Below, in pieces: positions 46,718-56,179 of a stretch of 64,000 nt of DNA. Location of the stretch: positions 62,001 to 126,000 of the forward strand of contig CAMKWS010000001.1 in assembly GCA_946476985.1 (NCBI GenBank), written 5' to 3'. The position numbers and the translations under genes are program-made. The DNA comes from an uncultured Acetobacteraceae bacterium. Its GTDB lineage: Bacteria; Pseudomonadota; Alphaproteobacteria; Acetobacterales; Acetobacteraceae. Numbering within the stretch: position 1 is the stretch's first letter; each line of letters begins with the position of its first letter. The notes under the pieces are model-generated. The model had not been told where the DNA came from, made no database searches, and saw only the letters and a program-made list of their open reading frames with translations.

Positions 46718-48046
46718 ATGAGTTCCGTAACAACCGCTGTTATTTTAGCTGCTGGTATGGGGACGCGTATGAAATCACGGCTTCCTAAAGCCATGCAACG
46801 GCTTGGAAACCGCCCAATGATCAGTCACTTGATTGAGACTGCCGAAAAAGTTGTGGACCAAATCGTAGTGGTAATTGGGCCAGATATGGAGCAACTCGCA
46901 AGGGTCGTAACTCCTCATAAAACTGTTGTGCAGAGCGAACGACTTGGCACAGGGCATGCCGCAAAAATTGGGCTTGATGCAATCCAAGAGGGAAGGGCAA
47001 TCATCCTGTATGCGGATAACCCGCTTCTGACTCAGAAAACAATGCAGCACCTTTTGGCGGCTCATACTCAAGAAACATCTTTAGCCTTATTAGGCATGAC
47101 GCCTAACACACCAGGCCATTATGGCCGCCTTATTACTAACAAAGAGGGCGGGGTAACGCGCATCGTTGAATTTAAGGATGCTTCAGAAGAAGAAAAACAA
47201 ATAACACTCTGCAATGCAGGAATGATGTGTGCTGATGTCAAGCACCTTAAAGAATGGCTAGGAAAGATCACACCTAACAACGCACAAAATGAATATTACT
47301 TAACAGATATCGTTCAACTAGCAGCGCAACAAGGGCGTGTGTCATGTGTAGAAGGAAGTGAAAACGAGCTAGCTGGGATTAATTCTCGTACAGAACTCGC
47401 TATTGCTGAAAATCGCCTCCAAGAACGACTACGTCAGCACGCTATGGAACAAGGTGTTACTTTGGTTGACCCTTCTTCTATCTATCTCAGCACAGACACT
47501 GTGCTTGCATCTGATGTCACAATTGAACCGAATGTGTTTATCGGCCCCAATGTTACCCTGCATGAAGGCTGCACTATCCGTGCGTTTTCTCACCTCGAGG
47601 GTTGCACTGTTCATTCTGGCGCCATCATTGGCCCTTATGCACGCTTACGCCCTGGAGCCATTTGTGAATCAGAAAGCCATGTTGGTAATTTTGTCGAGCT
47701 CAAAAATGCAACCTTAGGCCGTGGCAGCAAAGCAAATCATTTAAGCTACTTAGGGGATGCAAAAATCGGCGAATATAGTAACATTGGTGCAGGAAGCATC
47801 ACCTGTAACTATGACGGCGTTTTTAAGCATCAAACAACCATTGGTAGCCGCTGTTTTGTCGGGTCAAATAGCATTATGGTAGCTCCGGTTCAGATTGGTA
47901 ATGACGCATTGACTGCAGCAGGAAGTGTCATTACCCAATCAGTCCCAGCTGAGGCCTTGGCGTTTGGGCGTGCACGGCAAACTAACAAAATGGGGCAGGG
48001 GCTTGCCTTGAAGCAAGCACTAAAGAAGAAAAAGGAGCAGGGCTGA
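46718..48046 (+). CDS. glmU: Bifunctional UDP-N-acetylglucosamine pyrophosphorylase/GlcN-1-P acetyltransferase
   Basis: Makes UDP-GlcNAc for peptidoglycan and lipid A. The 442-residue protein has the pyrophosphorylase motif LAAGMGTRMKSRLPK near residue 10 and a C-terminal left-handed beta-helix of hexapeptide repeats (SHVGNFVELKNATLGRGSKANHLSYLGDA), with NYDGVFKHQT and GSNSIMVAPV. Slightly shorter than E. coli GlmU (456). It overlaps glmS by one base (TGATG), so the two steps are coupled. Confidence 0.97.
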   Translation: MSSVTTAVILAAGMGTRMKSRLPKAMQRLGNRPMISHLIETAEKVVDQIVVVIGPDMEQLARVVTPHKTVVQSERLGTGHAAKIGLDAIQEGRAIILYADNPLLTQKTMQHLLAAHTQETSLALLGMTPNTPGHYGRLITNKEGGVTRIVEFKDASEEEKQITLCNAGMMCADVKHLKEWLGKITPNNAQNEYYLTDIVQLAAQQGRVSCVEGSENELAGINSRTELAIAENRLQERLRQHAMEQGVTLVDPSSIYLSTDTVLASDVTIEPNVFIGPNVTLHEGCTIRAFSHLEGCTVHSGAIIGPYARLRPGAICESESHVGNFVELKNATLGRGSKANHLSYLGDAKIGEYSNIGAGSITCNYDGVFKHQTTIGSRCFVGSNSIMVAPVQIGNDALTAAGSVITQSVPAEALAFGRARQTNKMGQGLALKQALKKKKEQG

Positions 48047-49869
48047 TGTGTGGTATTTGTGGCGTTGTTGGGCATCGTCCCGCTACTCCAATTGTATTTG
48101 AAGGCCTACGCCGTCTAGAATATCGTGGATACGATTCGGCGGGGATAGCTACCGTTGACAAAGGCCAGGTTGCCCGTTGCCGTGCCGCTGGTAAGTTGGA
48201 CAATCTAGGTAAAGCTCTGCAGGAAACTCCTCTGAGCGGCTCAACTGGTATTGGACATACAAGATGGGCCACACATGGTGCTCCCACAACAACCAACGCA
48301 CACCCTCATCGAGCTGGGCAGGTTGCTATTGTCCATAACGGTATTATCGAGAACTTTTCTGAATTAAAAAAAGTCCTAGTAGCCAAAGGCCGTCACTTCG
48401 AAACAGAAACCGATTCAGAGGCTGTTGCCCACCTCCTTGATGAGCATATCCAACAAGGTATGTCTCCTAAGGATGCAGCTTTTGCGACAATTCAAAAGCT
48501 ACAAGGCGCTTACGCCATTGCAATGATCTTTGAAGGACATGATAACCTTCTTATTGGGGCTCGCCACGGCGCACCTTTAGCAATTGGCTATGGAGAAGGG
48601 GAAATGTTCCTCGGGTCCGATAGTCTTGCATTAGCCCCTCTCTCAGACCAAATTACATATCTGGAAGATGGCGACTGGTGCGTTTTGACGCAGGATAAAG
48701 TAGAAATTTTCAACGCAAAAGGGGATAGTGTTGAACGTCCAGTCCAAACCACGTCTCTCACCACAGGACAAATCGGGAAGGACGGCTATAGGCACTTCAT
48801 GGAGAAAGAACTCCACGAACACCCTGTCGCAATTGGCCAAACATTACAGCGCGTTATTGATCCCGAAACACGGCGCATTGCTCTTCCTAAAATGCCGTTT
48901 GACGCAGCCACTCTCCCTCGGGCGACTATTACAGCCTGCGGCTCTGCCTTTTATGCAGGAGTGGTTGGCCGCTATTGGCTTGAAGAGTTTGCAAGACTTC
49001 CTGTTGATATTGATGTCGCTTCAGAACTGCGCTATCGCAACCCGCCGCAGCCTAACCAAGGTTTAGCGTTACTCATTTCTCAATCAGGAGAAACAGCAGA
49101 TACTCTCGGCGTTTTAAGAGAGCTAAAAGCTGCTGGACAACGCATTGTCTCCGTTTTGAATGTTGAGCATTCCACAATGGGGCGCGAGAGTGACCTCGTG
49201 CTCGGTATGGTCGCAGGCCCAGAAATCTCTGTTGCCTCAACCAAAGCTTTCACCGCTCAGCTCTCTGTTCTCGCAGCACTGACAATTGATTTCGCACGTA
49301 GCCGCGGTACGTTATCCGAAGAACGCGAACGTCAGCTCACTGATAGTCTTCTAGATCTACCATCCCACGCTTTAGATGTTCTTGGGCTATTTGATGAAAT
49401 TAGGTCTATGGCTCGTGTCATTGCGCAGGCACGCGATGTCCTTTATCTCGGGCGGGGCATATGTATGCCTATTGCTCAAGAAGGCGCTCTTAAGCTCAAA
49501 GAAATTAGCTATATTCACGCAGAAGCCTACGCTGCGGGTGAGCTTAAGCATGGTCCTATTAGCTTGATCGACCATACCGTCCCAGTCGTTGCGATCGCAC
49601 CATCGAATATTTTGTTTGATAAGACCCTCTCAAACCTACAAGAAGCCAAAGCAAGAGGAGGGCGTATCCTTGTATTTACCGATGCTAAAGGCGCTGAGCG
49701 CTTGAAGGATGTTGCTGAACACATCGTTGTCTTACCAGATATTGACGCCTTCGCCGCACCTATTCTGTACACTATACCGGTACAAATCTTAGCTTATGAG
49801 GTAGCTCTTCTGAAAGGCACTGATGTAGACCAACCGAGAAATTTGGCAAAATCTGTGACCGTCGAATAA
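48046..49869 (+). CDS. glmS: Glutamine-fructose-6-phosphate aminotransferase
   Basis: Forms glucosamine-6-phosphate, supplying GlmU. The 607-residue protein has the N-terminal Ntn glutaminase with catalytic Cys2 (MCGICGVVG) and RWATHG, then two SIS isomerase domains (ACGSAFYAGVVGRYW, SQSGETADTLG) and the C-terminal family ending DVDQPRNLAKSVTVE. No glmS ribozyme is expected or seen in this group. Confidence 0.98.
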   Translation: MCGICGVVGHRPATPIVFEGLRRLEYRGYDSAGIATVDKGQVARCRAAGKLDNLGKALQETPLSGSTGIGHTRWATHGAPTTTNAHPHRAGQVAIVHNGIIENFSELKKVLVAKGRHFETETDSEAVAHLLDEHIQQGMSPKDAAFATIQKLQGAYAIAMIFEGHDNLLIGARHGAPLAIGYGEGEMFLGSDSLALAPLSDQITYLEDGDWCVLTQDKVEIFNAKGDSVERPVQTTSLTTGQIGKDGYRHFMEKELHEHPVAIGQTLQRVIDPETRRIALPKMPFDAATLPRATITACGSAFYAGVVGRYWLEEFARLPVDIDVASELRYRNPPQPNQGLALLISQSGETADTLGVLRELKAAGQRIVSVLNVEHSTMGRESDLVLGMVAGPEISVASTKAFTAQLSVLAALTIDFARSRGTLSEERERQLTDSLLDLPSHALDVLGLFDEIRSMARVIAQARDVLYLGRGICMPIAQEGALKLKEISYIHAEAYAAGELKHGPISLIDHTVPVVAIAPSNILFDKTLSNLQEAKARGGRILVFTDAKGAERLKDVAEHIVVLPDIDAFAAPILYTIPVQILAYEVALLKGTDVDQPRNLAKSVTVE

Positions 49870-50199
49870 TCTCAAGAGGGGGGCTGGCAAGGGAAATGCC
49901 ATAACCTCCCTCAACCTTATATCTATTACTAAAAAAATTAATGCTATTTTAGAGTATTTACTCCGCAAAATCGGCTTACTAACAGTTGCTTAATCTCTGT
50001 TTTATCCTTAGATTTAGCGGGTGATTCATGCTTGGCTAAACAATGCTACAAAATGATAGGATGTGCCTATTATTTAGCATAATTAACAGGCATCATAAAT
50101 TCAAAAAGGGGGAGATAAACTCCCTCCATGGCGTCGTAGTCACAAAATTTTAGTGGGCCAACGGAGTGTTGAGCAAGAGATGAGAAGGGAACAAAACAG
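49870..50199. other. 330-base intergenic region between glmS and the antiporter gene
   Basis: No convincing ORF. A G/C-rich stem-loop just after glmS (GAGGG...CCCTC with inner GGCA/TGCC, 49876-49912) may end glmS transcripts but lacks a T tract. A smaller stem (GGGAG-ATAAA-CTCCC, about 50110-50126) lies in the likely antiporter leader. No known riboswitch pattern was recognised. Confidence 0.5.
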
Positions 50200-52782
50200 A
50201 TGGAAATAGGGCTCGCTGCTGTTCTGCTTACCCTCGTTTTCTTGCTTTTTTTGATCAGCTTTATTCCCCTGCTTGCAAAGAAGGTCAATCTCCCTGAGAC
50301 AGTGATCATTGCAGCATTAGGGATTATCCTCGGGACGACTGCATCATTAATTAGCAACTCTTTGGGAATGGATCTTCTTGAAGGGCCCGCGAATGCTCTT
50401 TTAGGTTTCCCTATTAACAGTGAAGGTTTCTTGCTGATCTTCCTGCCACTCTTGGTCTTCCAAGGTGCGATGGGGATTAATGTACGCAGCCTAACACATG
50501 AAATTGCAACAGTTCTACTTCTTGCTATTGTTGCCGTTGTCGTGTCTACCGCAACCATCGGCTTTGCTTTATATCCTTTTGCGCAACAAAGCTTGATTGC
50601 TTGCTTCCTGCTCGGGGCTATCGTTGCCACAACAGATCCGTCTGCTGTGGCTAGCATCTTCCGAGAGATTGGTGCCGCAGCTCGTTTGACACGTCTCGTA
50701 GAAGGCGAAGCACTTCTCAATGATGCTGCAGCCATTGCTATTTTTACAATTCTAGCTGCAGCCATTACAGCGCATCATGAAATCAGCTTCCAAGAAGCTT
50801 TCCTTGATTTCCTAACCAACTTCTCCGGTGCTGTTATCATTGGTGTTGCCGTTGCACGCCTGACCATGTTGCTTGTGACCGTTATCAGCGGCTATCCTGC
50901 GGCCGAGATAACACTTTCTCTTGCCTTGCCATACGGGGTATATATCCTGTGTGACAATGTACTCGGCTTCTCCGGTGTTGTTGCTACAGCGTCCGCTGGT
51001 CTTACAGTATCCGCCTACGGGCCTTCGACATTCCGCCCTCAGACATGGCGTTTCTTAAAAGACCTATGGGAACAAATTGAGTTCTGGGCGAGTACACTTG
51101 TCTTTATGCTAGCCGCCATGCTGGTGCCGCGCATGATGATCGGCATTACACGCTGGGACTTCCTCCTTATTTTTGTGGCTAGCCTTGCCGCACTCGCAGC
51201 ACGTGCCGTTGTCATTTTTGGGCTATTACCACTGCTCAATATTACCCGCCTATCTCCACCTGTTCCAACAGGTTTCAAAACAACAATGGCATGGGGTGGG
51301 CTACGCGGTGCGATTACCCTTGCGCTGGCTCTAGCTGTTAATGAAAACCCTCATATCAATGATTCCATTACCCATTTTGTAGGGATTGTCGCCACGGGCT
51401 TTGTCCTAACGACGCTCCTTGTAAACGGAACAACGCTGCGTCATTTGGTACTCTTCCTAAAACTGGATAGACTCTCACCAATTGATGAAGCGTTACGTAA
51501 TCAGATTATTGGTATTGGCCTAAGCCAGGTCGCCCAACGTGTGGCCCGTGTGTCAGATGAGTTGAGCTTCCGTGAGCGTACACGCAGTGGCGTAATTAGC
51601 CGCCTAGAACATCGTGCTGAGAAAGAAAAAGCCGCCAATAATTTCGAAACAGCTCTTGGCAACCGTGATCGTGTTAATATGGCACTGTTAACTATTGCCA
51701 ACCAAGAGCGCTCTCTTTTGTTGGATCTTTTCCGCTCCCAAGGCATGTCTAGCCGTCGTGTGATGGAAACTCTCCTTCGCACCGCAGAAGCCATGGTCGA
51801 TGCAACCCAACTGGAAGGGCGATATGGCTATATCACAACACGCCGCAAAAGCCTGCAGCCATCATTCCGCTTCCAAGTTGCACAGTTCCTACATAAACGC
51901 TTCCATATCGATCGGCCACTTACTCTATGCATGATGGAACGCTTTGAAACACTCATTGTGTCTCATCTGGTCACGACATCTCTAATTCGCTTCGTCCGTG
52001 AACGGATGGAGCCTACATTAGGAAGCCGCATCACAGAAATCGTGTCTGAGGTTCTTGGGCGGCAACGGAAATTGCTAGACGATGCTCTTGCTGCATTGCG
52101 TTTACACTACTCTGGCTATTCCGAAGCTTTAGAGAGCCGTATTCTGAGGCAAATTGCTCTGCGCCTTGAGGATGAAGAGTACGCATCTCTTGCCAAAGAT
52201 AACCTTATCTCTCGAGAGCTTCATCGGGAATTGCACCGTACAATTGAAGCGCAGAGGAACCGTCTCGATACACCATTGCGCTTTAACCTTCGCAGCGGAA
52301 TTGAGCAGCGTCTAAGAACATTCCCAGCGTTTAATGGCGTGCCTGATGGGGCACTGCATGACCTCGCAAGCCGAGTATTCATCTGCTTCCTTTCCCCAGG
52401 GGAAGAACTCATTCGCAAGGGTGAGCCTATTCAAACAATCTATGCTCAGGTTGCTGGGCTAGTAGAAACAGCAACAAGCACAGAGCATGAAGCCGTTATG
52501 CTTGGAGCAGGGGATTTGATTGGCGCCAATAGTCATATTCATAAACAACGCGCCCAGAGAACTGTCCGCTCTTTGCAATTCTCTCATATGCTGGCAATTC
52601 CTCAGGCTGACTTTGATGATATTCTGAAACGTTTCCCAATTGTGAAACGTCAGATCATCAAGCGTCATGGCATGCGTCTTGAAGGAGAGCTTTTAGCTAG
52701 TGTGGTGACTAAAAAAGGGAAAGATATGGCCCCTGCTAACGATGCTAGTTTTATTGTCTCCAAAACAGAGGGCTCTAAGTAA
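50200..52782 (+). CDS. CPA1-type Na+/H+ antiporter with C-terminal cyclic-nucleotide-binding-like domain
   Basis: The 860-residue protein starts with about a dozen membrane helices (1-400) of the NhaP/SOS1 type, including LLGAIVATTDPSAVASIF and EGEALLNDAAAIAIF, where the acidic/Asn residues bind the ion. A long helical cytosolic region (about 420-700) is followed by a cNMP-binding-like fold (about 705-840). The phosphate-binding cassette is poorly conserved (DLIGANSHIHKQRAQRTVRS, without the usual Gly-Glu...Arg pattern), so nucleotide binding is doubtful. It probably exports Na+ or K+ for pH homeostasis in an acid-producing organism. GAAGGGA lies upstream of the start. Confidence 0.85.
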   Translation: MEIGLAAVLLTLVFLLFLISFIPLLAKKVNLPETVIIAALGIILGTTASLISNSLGMDLLEGPANALLGFPINSEGFLLIFLPLLVFQGAMGINVRSLTHEIATVLLLAIVAVVVSTATIGFALYPFAQQSLIACFLLGAIVATTDPSAVASIFREIGAAARLTRLVEGEALLNDAAAIAIFTILAAAITAHHEISFQEAFLDFLTNFSGAVIIGVAVARLTMLLVTVISGYPAAEITLSLALPYGVYILCDNVLGFSGVVATASAGLTVSAYGPSTFRPQTWRFLKDLWEQIEFWASTLVFMLAAMLVPRMMIGITRWDFLLIFVASLAALAARAVVIFGLLPLLNITRLSPPVPTGFKTTMAWGGLRGAITLALALAVNENPHINDSITHFVGIVATGFVLTTLLVNGTTLRHLVLFLKLDRLSPIDEALRNQIIGIGLSQVAQRVARVSDELSFRERTRSGVISRLEHRAEKEKAANNFETALGNRDRVNMALLTIANQERSLLLDLFRSQGMSSRRVMETLLRTAEAMVDATQLEGRYGYITTRRKSLQPSFRFQVAQFLHKRFHIDRPLTLCMMERFETLIVSHLVTTSLIRFVRERMEPTLGSRITEIVSEVLGRQRKLLDDALAALRLHYSGYSEALESRILRQIALRLEDEEYASLAKDNLISRELHRELHRTIEAQRNRLDTPLRFNLRSGIEQRLRTFPAFNGVPDGALHDLASRVFICFLSPGEELIRKGEPIQTIYAQVAGLVETATSTEHEAVMLGAGDLIGANSHIHKQRAQRTVRSLQFSHMLAIPQADFDDILKRFPIVKRQIIKRHGMRLEGELLASVVTKKGKDMAPANDASFIVSKTEGSK

Positions 52783-52791
52783 GAGCCCTCT
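52767..52791 (-). terminator. Terminator between the antiporter and POT transporter genes
   Basis: AGAGGGCTC and GAGCCCTCT form a perfect 9-bp stem; the antiporter stop lies in the loop. On the minus strand it is followed by GTTTTGG, so it better serves the POT gene. Confidence 0.65.
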
Positions 52792-52799
52792 GCACATCG

Positions 52800-54206
52800 T
52801 TACGAAGAGAATATCTTTCGTGCATATAGGCTGGCAAACAGCATCCCTATAGTAGATAGAAACGCTGCTCCTGAATGTATTCCCCAAAAAGTATAATCGG
52901 GTACGCGGTGTAACAGAGTTGCTATTTTGCCAACCATGAGATTGGCAAGAAAGATATTCAGCGTGAAGCAAGACACTAAAATAGTGTTTACTTTTTGAGG
53001 CGCATATTTAGAAAAAAGAGCTAGTCCAATCGCAAATGTTATGCTGCACCCAACGTCATTGAGTGTATGAAAAGCTAAACCCCACCATAGGCTAATTTCA
53101 TGAGGTCTCACATAAGCCCAGCTAGGATAGGCTAAAAAGAGAGGCCCCACTGTTGCAATAGCACTGCCAATGGTAATTTTAGTCATATCATGCAGAGGGC
53201 GGTAGCGCCGATCATACCACTGCCAAAACCATAAGACGAAAATACCTGTTAGTAAGCTGACGATACTGTCCAAAGACACTAGCGTACTTACAGGGCAAGC
53301 AATCCCCAGCACTGTGAGCTGATAATGTTCCGCTCCCCATAGGAGATACCCATCCATAATTTCTTGGTTAGGAACAGCGCCTATTGCAAACAAAGCAACA
53401 AGTCCTAATAGAAAAAAAACTTTCTTTTTTTCTATACGCCCTAAGGTTGTTATTTGGGGAGTAGGTGCTTCTGGAAGAGGGGAGGAATAAACCTCTTCAG
53501 CGGGAAGGTAATGCCGCCATCCTGTATATAATGCTAATGCGATTGCCATTCCAAAAGCTGTCGTCAGAAACGCCCAGTGCCAAGCAATATTCCCTAGAAA
53601 AGCACATAGAACTGGAGATACAATCGCCATCCCCTGAATACTTAGCGTATAGATCTGATACGCATCAGAACGGCGCCTGTCATTAAGAGAATATAACGCT
53701 CCTACCTGTGCTTTTAAGCTGCCGCATAAGCCAACACCGATAAGAAATAAGAGTAGGGCGATAGCAAAGCACCGCTCCACACTCATAAGTGCGAAACTCA
53801 CCGTTAGGAGAATAGAGCCAATTAATGTGGTTTTCGTACGGCCAAGCCATCGATCTGCGATGAAACTCCCCGCAAAGGGCGCTGCGAAGATAACAGCCAT
53901 AATTAACCCAGAAAGGCTACCAGCAGTCGCATCCACGCCTATGGGGGCATACAATATGCGATTTAATGATAATAGGGTAGGTAGGCCAATAATTTTCTCA
54001 ACACGCTCAGGATGCTGAAAAATATCTTTTAGATATACAACAAGAATAGCTAACATTCCGTACTGAGAGAATGACATCCAACCCTCAGTCCAGAATAATA
54101 CCCATAACCCTTTAGGATGCCCCCATACATCTTTTGAGACATGTTCTGACACATGAGAGGAGCTAGTAGGTGATGGGAGAGGATCACTCAACAAATGGTC
54201 CGGCAT
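52800..54206 (-). CDS. POT-family (oligopeptide/proton) major facilitator, divergent
   Basis: The 468-residue inner-membrane protein has about twelve or more helices. The N-terminal GHPKGLWVLFWTEGW...QYGM is the POT/PTR entry sequence. The diagnostic ExxERFxYY motif of the first helix reads EGWMSFSQY (41-49): the second Glu, the Arg and the first Tyr of the motif are replaced. In studied POT proteins these residues take part in proton coupling, so substrate or mechanism may differ. A TATTCCA-AAGA-TGGAATA inverted repeat lies upstream (54274-54291) and could be an operator. Confidence 0.82.
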   Translation of the reverse strand: MPDHLLSDPLPSPTSSSHVSEHVSKDVWGHPKGLWVLFWTEGWMSFSQYGMLAILVVYLKDIFQHPERVEKIIGLPTLLSLNRILYAPIGVDATAGSLSGLIMAVIFAAPFAGSFIADRWLGRTKTTLIGSILLTVSFALMSVERCFAIALLLFLIGVGLCGSLKAQVGALYSLNDRRRSDAYQIYTLSIQGMAIVSPVLCAFLGNIAWHWAFLTTAFGMAIALALYTGWRHYLPAEEVYSSPLPEAPTPQITTLGRIEKKKVFFLLGLVALFAIGAVPNQEIMDGYLLWGAEHYQLTVLGIACPVSTLVSLDSIVSLLTGIFVLWFWQWYDRRYRPLHDMTKITIGSAIATVGPLFLAYPSWAYVRPHEISLWWGLAFHTLNDVGCSITFAIGLALFSKYAPQKVNTILVSCFTLNIFLANLMVGKIATLLHRVPDYTFWGIHSGAAFLSTIGMLFASLYARKIFSS

Positions 54207-54273
54207 AAATGATCTAGTTCAGTTAAAAGCCACAAAGAGCATTTCTTTTTGCAGTCCTGTACGGTGAAAGCAA

Positions 54274-54291
54274 TATTCCAAAGATGGAATA
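54274..54291. promoter_or_regulatory. Inverted repeat upstream of the POT transporter
   Basis: TATTCCA and TGGAATA form a perfect 7-bp inverted repeat with a 4-base centre about 70 bases upstream of the POT gene start, next to an A/T-rich stretch (ATAATATATATTAT, about 54307) suitable for a promoter. Candidate regulator site. Confidence 0.35.
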
Positions 54292-54353
54292 AGTGACATA
54301 CATTTGTCGTATAATATATATTATGCCAACTAATATCAGAAAAACACAACAAT

Positions 54354-55160
54354 TCAGCAAACGAAATGCTGTAACGGGCCGCGAGAAGACACAAGTCCTA
54401 ATGTATCAGCTTGTGATAACGCCTTGCATAAATATGTTTTTGCTAAATGAACAGCCTCTGGAAGCTGATGCTGGGTCATATAAAACGCTAAAGCTGATGA
54501 CAGCGTACAACCCGTTCCACGCCCGTGGGGTGTATCTATGCGAGAACTTTCAAACCAATAAGACTTACCCTCTGATGTCATCAAAAGATCTGGGCTATTT
54601 CTCTCGCCATCCAAATGCCCCCCTTTTAACAACACAGAACATCTAGCCTGCTCACACAACATCTCAGCATGCCGCAACATCTCTAAACGCGTGCATGCCT
54701 TTTGTGGAAGCTGTAACAACCGAGCCGCTTCGGACAAATTAGGTGTTATCACACTTACATACGGAAAAACCTCACGCATAAGAAAACAAGCTAAACTATC
54801 TTCACATAGCCCCTGCCCCGAACTAGCTTTCAATACAGGATCTAATACGATAGGTGTCCTTCGCTTTACCCCCGCTAAGAATGGTACAATGGCTTTTGCA
54901 ATCTCTTCTGATGGTAGCAATCCTATTTTCACAGAAGAGATCGGAAATTCTTCTGTGATCGAATGTAGCTGCGCCGTAAGCAAGTACGCAGGAAGAGGTA
55001 AAATTTCACTTACAGACATACTATTCTGCGCAATCACAGCCGTCGGAACAATAAGAGCATATCCTCCTAGTGCAGAAATCGTTTTTACATCTGCAATAAT
55101 CCCCGCTCCGCCTGTGGGATCCGTTCCTGCTATGGTCAGGGTTGTAGATATTCTCTCCAT
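54354..55160 (-). CDS. thiD: Hydroxymethylpyrimidine/phosphomethylpyrimidine kinase ThiD
   Basis: Phosphorylates HMP and HMP-P to HMP-PP, the pyrimidine half of thiamine. The 268-residue ribokinase-fold protein has TIAGTDPTGGAGIIADVKT at the N-terminus, VIAQNSMSVSEILPL, LDPVLKASSG and the catalytic-loop DTPHGRGTGCTLSSALA. The tracked ORF starts 35 codons upstream inside thiF; ATG 55160 (MERISTTLTIAG) lies 5 bases after the thiF stop and fits the family. Last gene of the thi operon. Confidence 0.95.
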   Translation of the reverse strand: MERISTTLTIAGTDPTGGAGIIADVKTISALGGYALIVPTAVIAQNSMSVSEILPLPAYLLTAQLHSITEEFPISSVKIGLLPSEEIAKAIVPFLAGVKRRTPIVLDPVLKASSGQGLCEDSLACFLMREVFPYVSVITPNLSEAARLLQLPQKACTRLEMLRHAEMLCEQARCSVLLKGGHLDGERNSPDLLMTSEGKSYWFESSRIDTPHGRGTGCTLSSALAFYMTQHQLPEAVHLAKTYLCKALSQADTLGLVSSRGPLQHFVC

Positions 55161-55165
55161 ACTGT

Positions 55166-56179
55166 CTACAGTTCCTGATGTTTTGCAGCCAGCAAGGCGA
55201 GATTCCGGTATCCCTGCTCCCATAATAACGCTGCCGCACGGGCAGCTCTGGCGCCGCTTTGACATACCAAAACAATACGTGAATCTATGAAAGGTAAATC
55301 AAACTCTTTCACACGGCTAAATTGATCCAATGGGATATGTCTCAAATTTTCATGTGGGCAAGAAGGTTTTTCACCAGGAACACGTACATCAATAACGAGA
55401 TCAGTCTGTTCCAGCTGCTGATACGATAAAAACGGCCACACTTTATCTGGCTCTTGAGCCGTCAAAAATGAAAAAGAACTCATCCTCAAAGAAAGAGCAT
55501 CCCAACGATATAATATCCCTGTAGGTGACGGCTTGATATCAAGCAGCAAAGAAAAGTATAATTGCGCTTGGAGCATGCCAACCATCCCGACAACGGACCC
55601 CATTACCCCCGCTGTACGGCAATCTTGGGCCTTCTGCTCCAGAACAGGAAAAAGAGCGCGATAGCTCGGAGCATTTTTACAAAAAATGCCTACATATCCC
55701 CCCCATCTTATAGCTGAAGCGCTTATGAGAGCTATACCTAGCTCACGACACAAGTCGCTCAGCATATAAGTTGTTGCGAAATTATCCGCAGCATCAAATA
55801 CAACAAGCCGACTATGCTTCTCTGCATTAGCCTGTAAATTTTGCAACAGTGCCTTAGTGTTATCAGCCTGCGCGCCTGTGACATGAGGCGTAAGCGTGAC
55901 AGACGGGTTTAACGCCCGTAGATGACGCACTGCCGCTATGGCCTTTTTCTCCCCAATATCGGCCATCCTATACAGTGTTTGTCTATGTAAATTCCCCTCC
56001 TCTACGACATCATCATCCATAATATGAATATGCCCTACCCCCGCCCCAATGAGCGTAGGTAACAGAACAGCCCCTAGCCCTCCTGCACCGACAACTAATA
56101 CCTGTGCAGAGGACAATTTTTCCTGCCCTAATATACCTATCTCGGGCAGACAAATTTGTGCATCATATCGCATGGTCAT
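55166..56179 (-). CDS. thiF: ThiF/MoeB-type adenylyltransferase with C-terminal rhodanese domain
   Basis: Activates the ThiS C-terminus with AMP so sulfur can be added for thiazole synthesis. The 337-residue protein has the nucleotide motif VLVVGAGGLGAVLLPTLIGAGVG, the DDDVVEEGNLHRQ block and DAADNF, followed by a rhodanese-like domain (about 235-335) with active-site Cys in VCQSGARAARAA. The zinc-site CxxC usual before LFP is SYRALFP here, so that cysteine pair is lost. The chosen ATG 56179 overlaps the thiE stop (ATGA); the tracked start is ten codons earlier. Confidence 0.88.
   Translation of the reverse strand: MTMRYDAQICLPEIGILGQEKLSSAQVLVVGAGGLGAVLLPTLIGAGVGHIHIMDDDVVEEGNLHRQTLYRMADIGEKKAIAAVRHLRALNPSVTLTPHVTGAQADNTKALLQNLQANAEKHSRLVVFDAADNFATTYMLSDLCRELGIALISASAIRWGGYVGIFCKNAPSYRALFPVLEQKAQDCRTAGVMGSVVGMVGMLQAQLYFSLLLDIKPSPTGILYRWDALSLRMSSFSFLTAQEPDKVWPFLSYQQLEQTDLVIDVRVPGEKPSCPHENLRHIPLDQFSRVKEFDLPFIDSRIVLVCQSGARAARAAALLWEQGYRNLALLAAKHQEL

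Noticed and set aside
49870-50199. Possible small RNA or riboswitch upstream of the antiporter
   Set aside because: Only small stem-loops are visible and no known riboswitch core could be matched.
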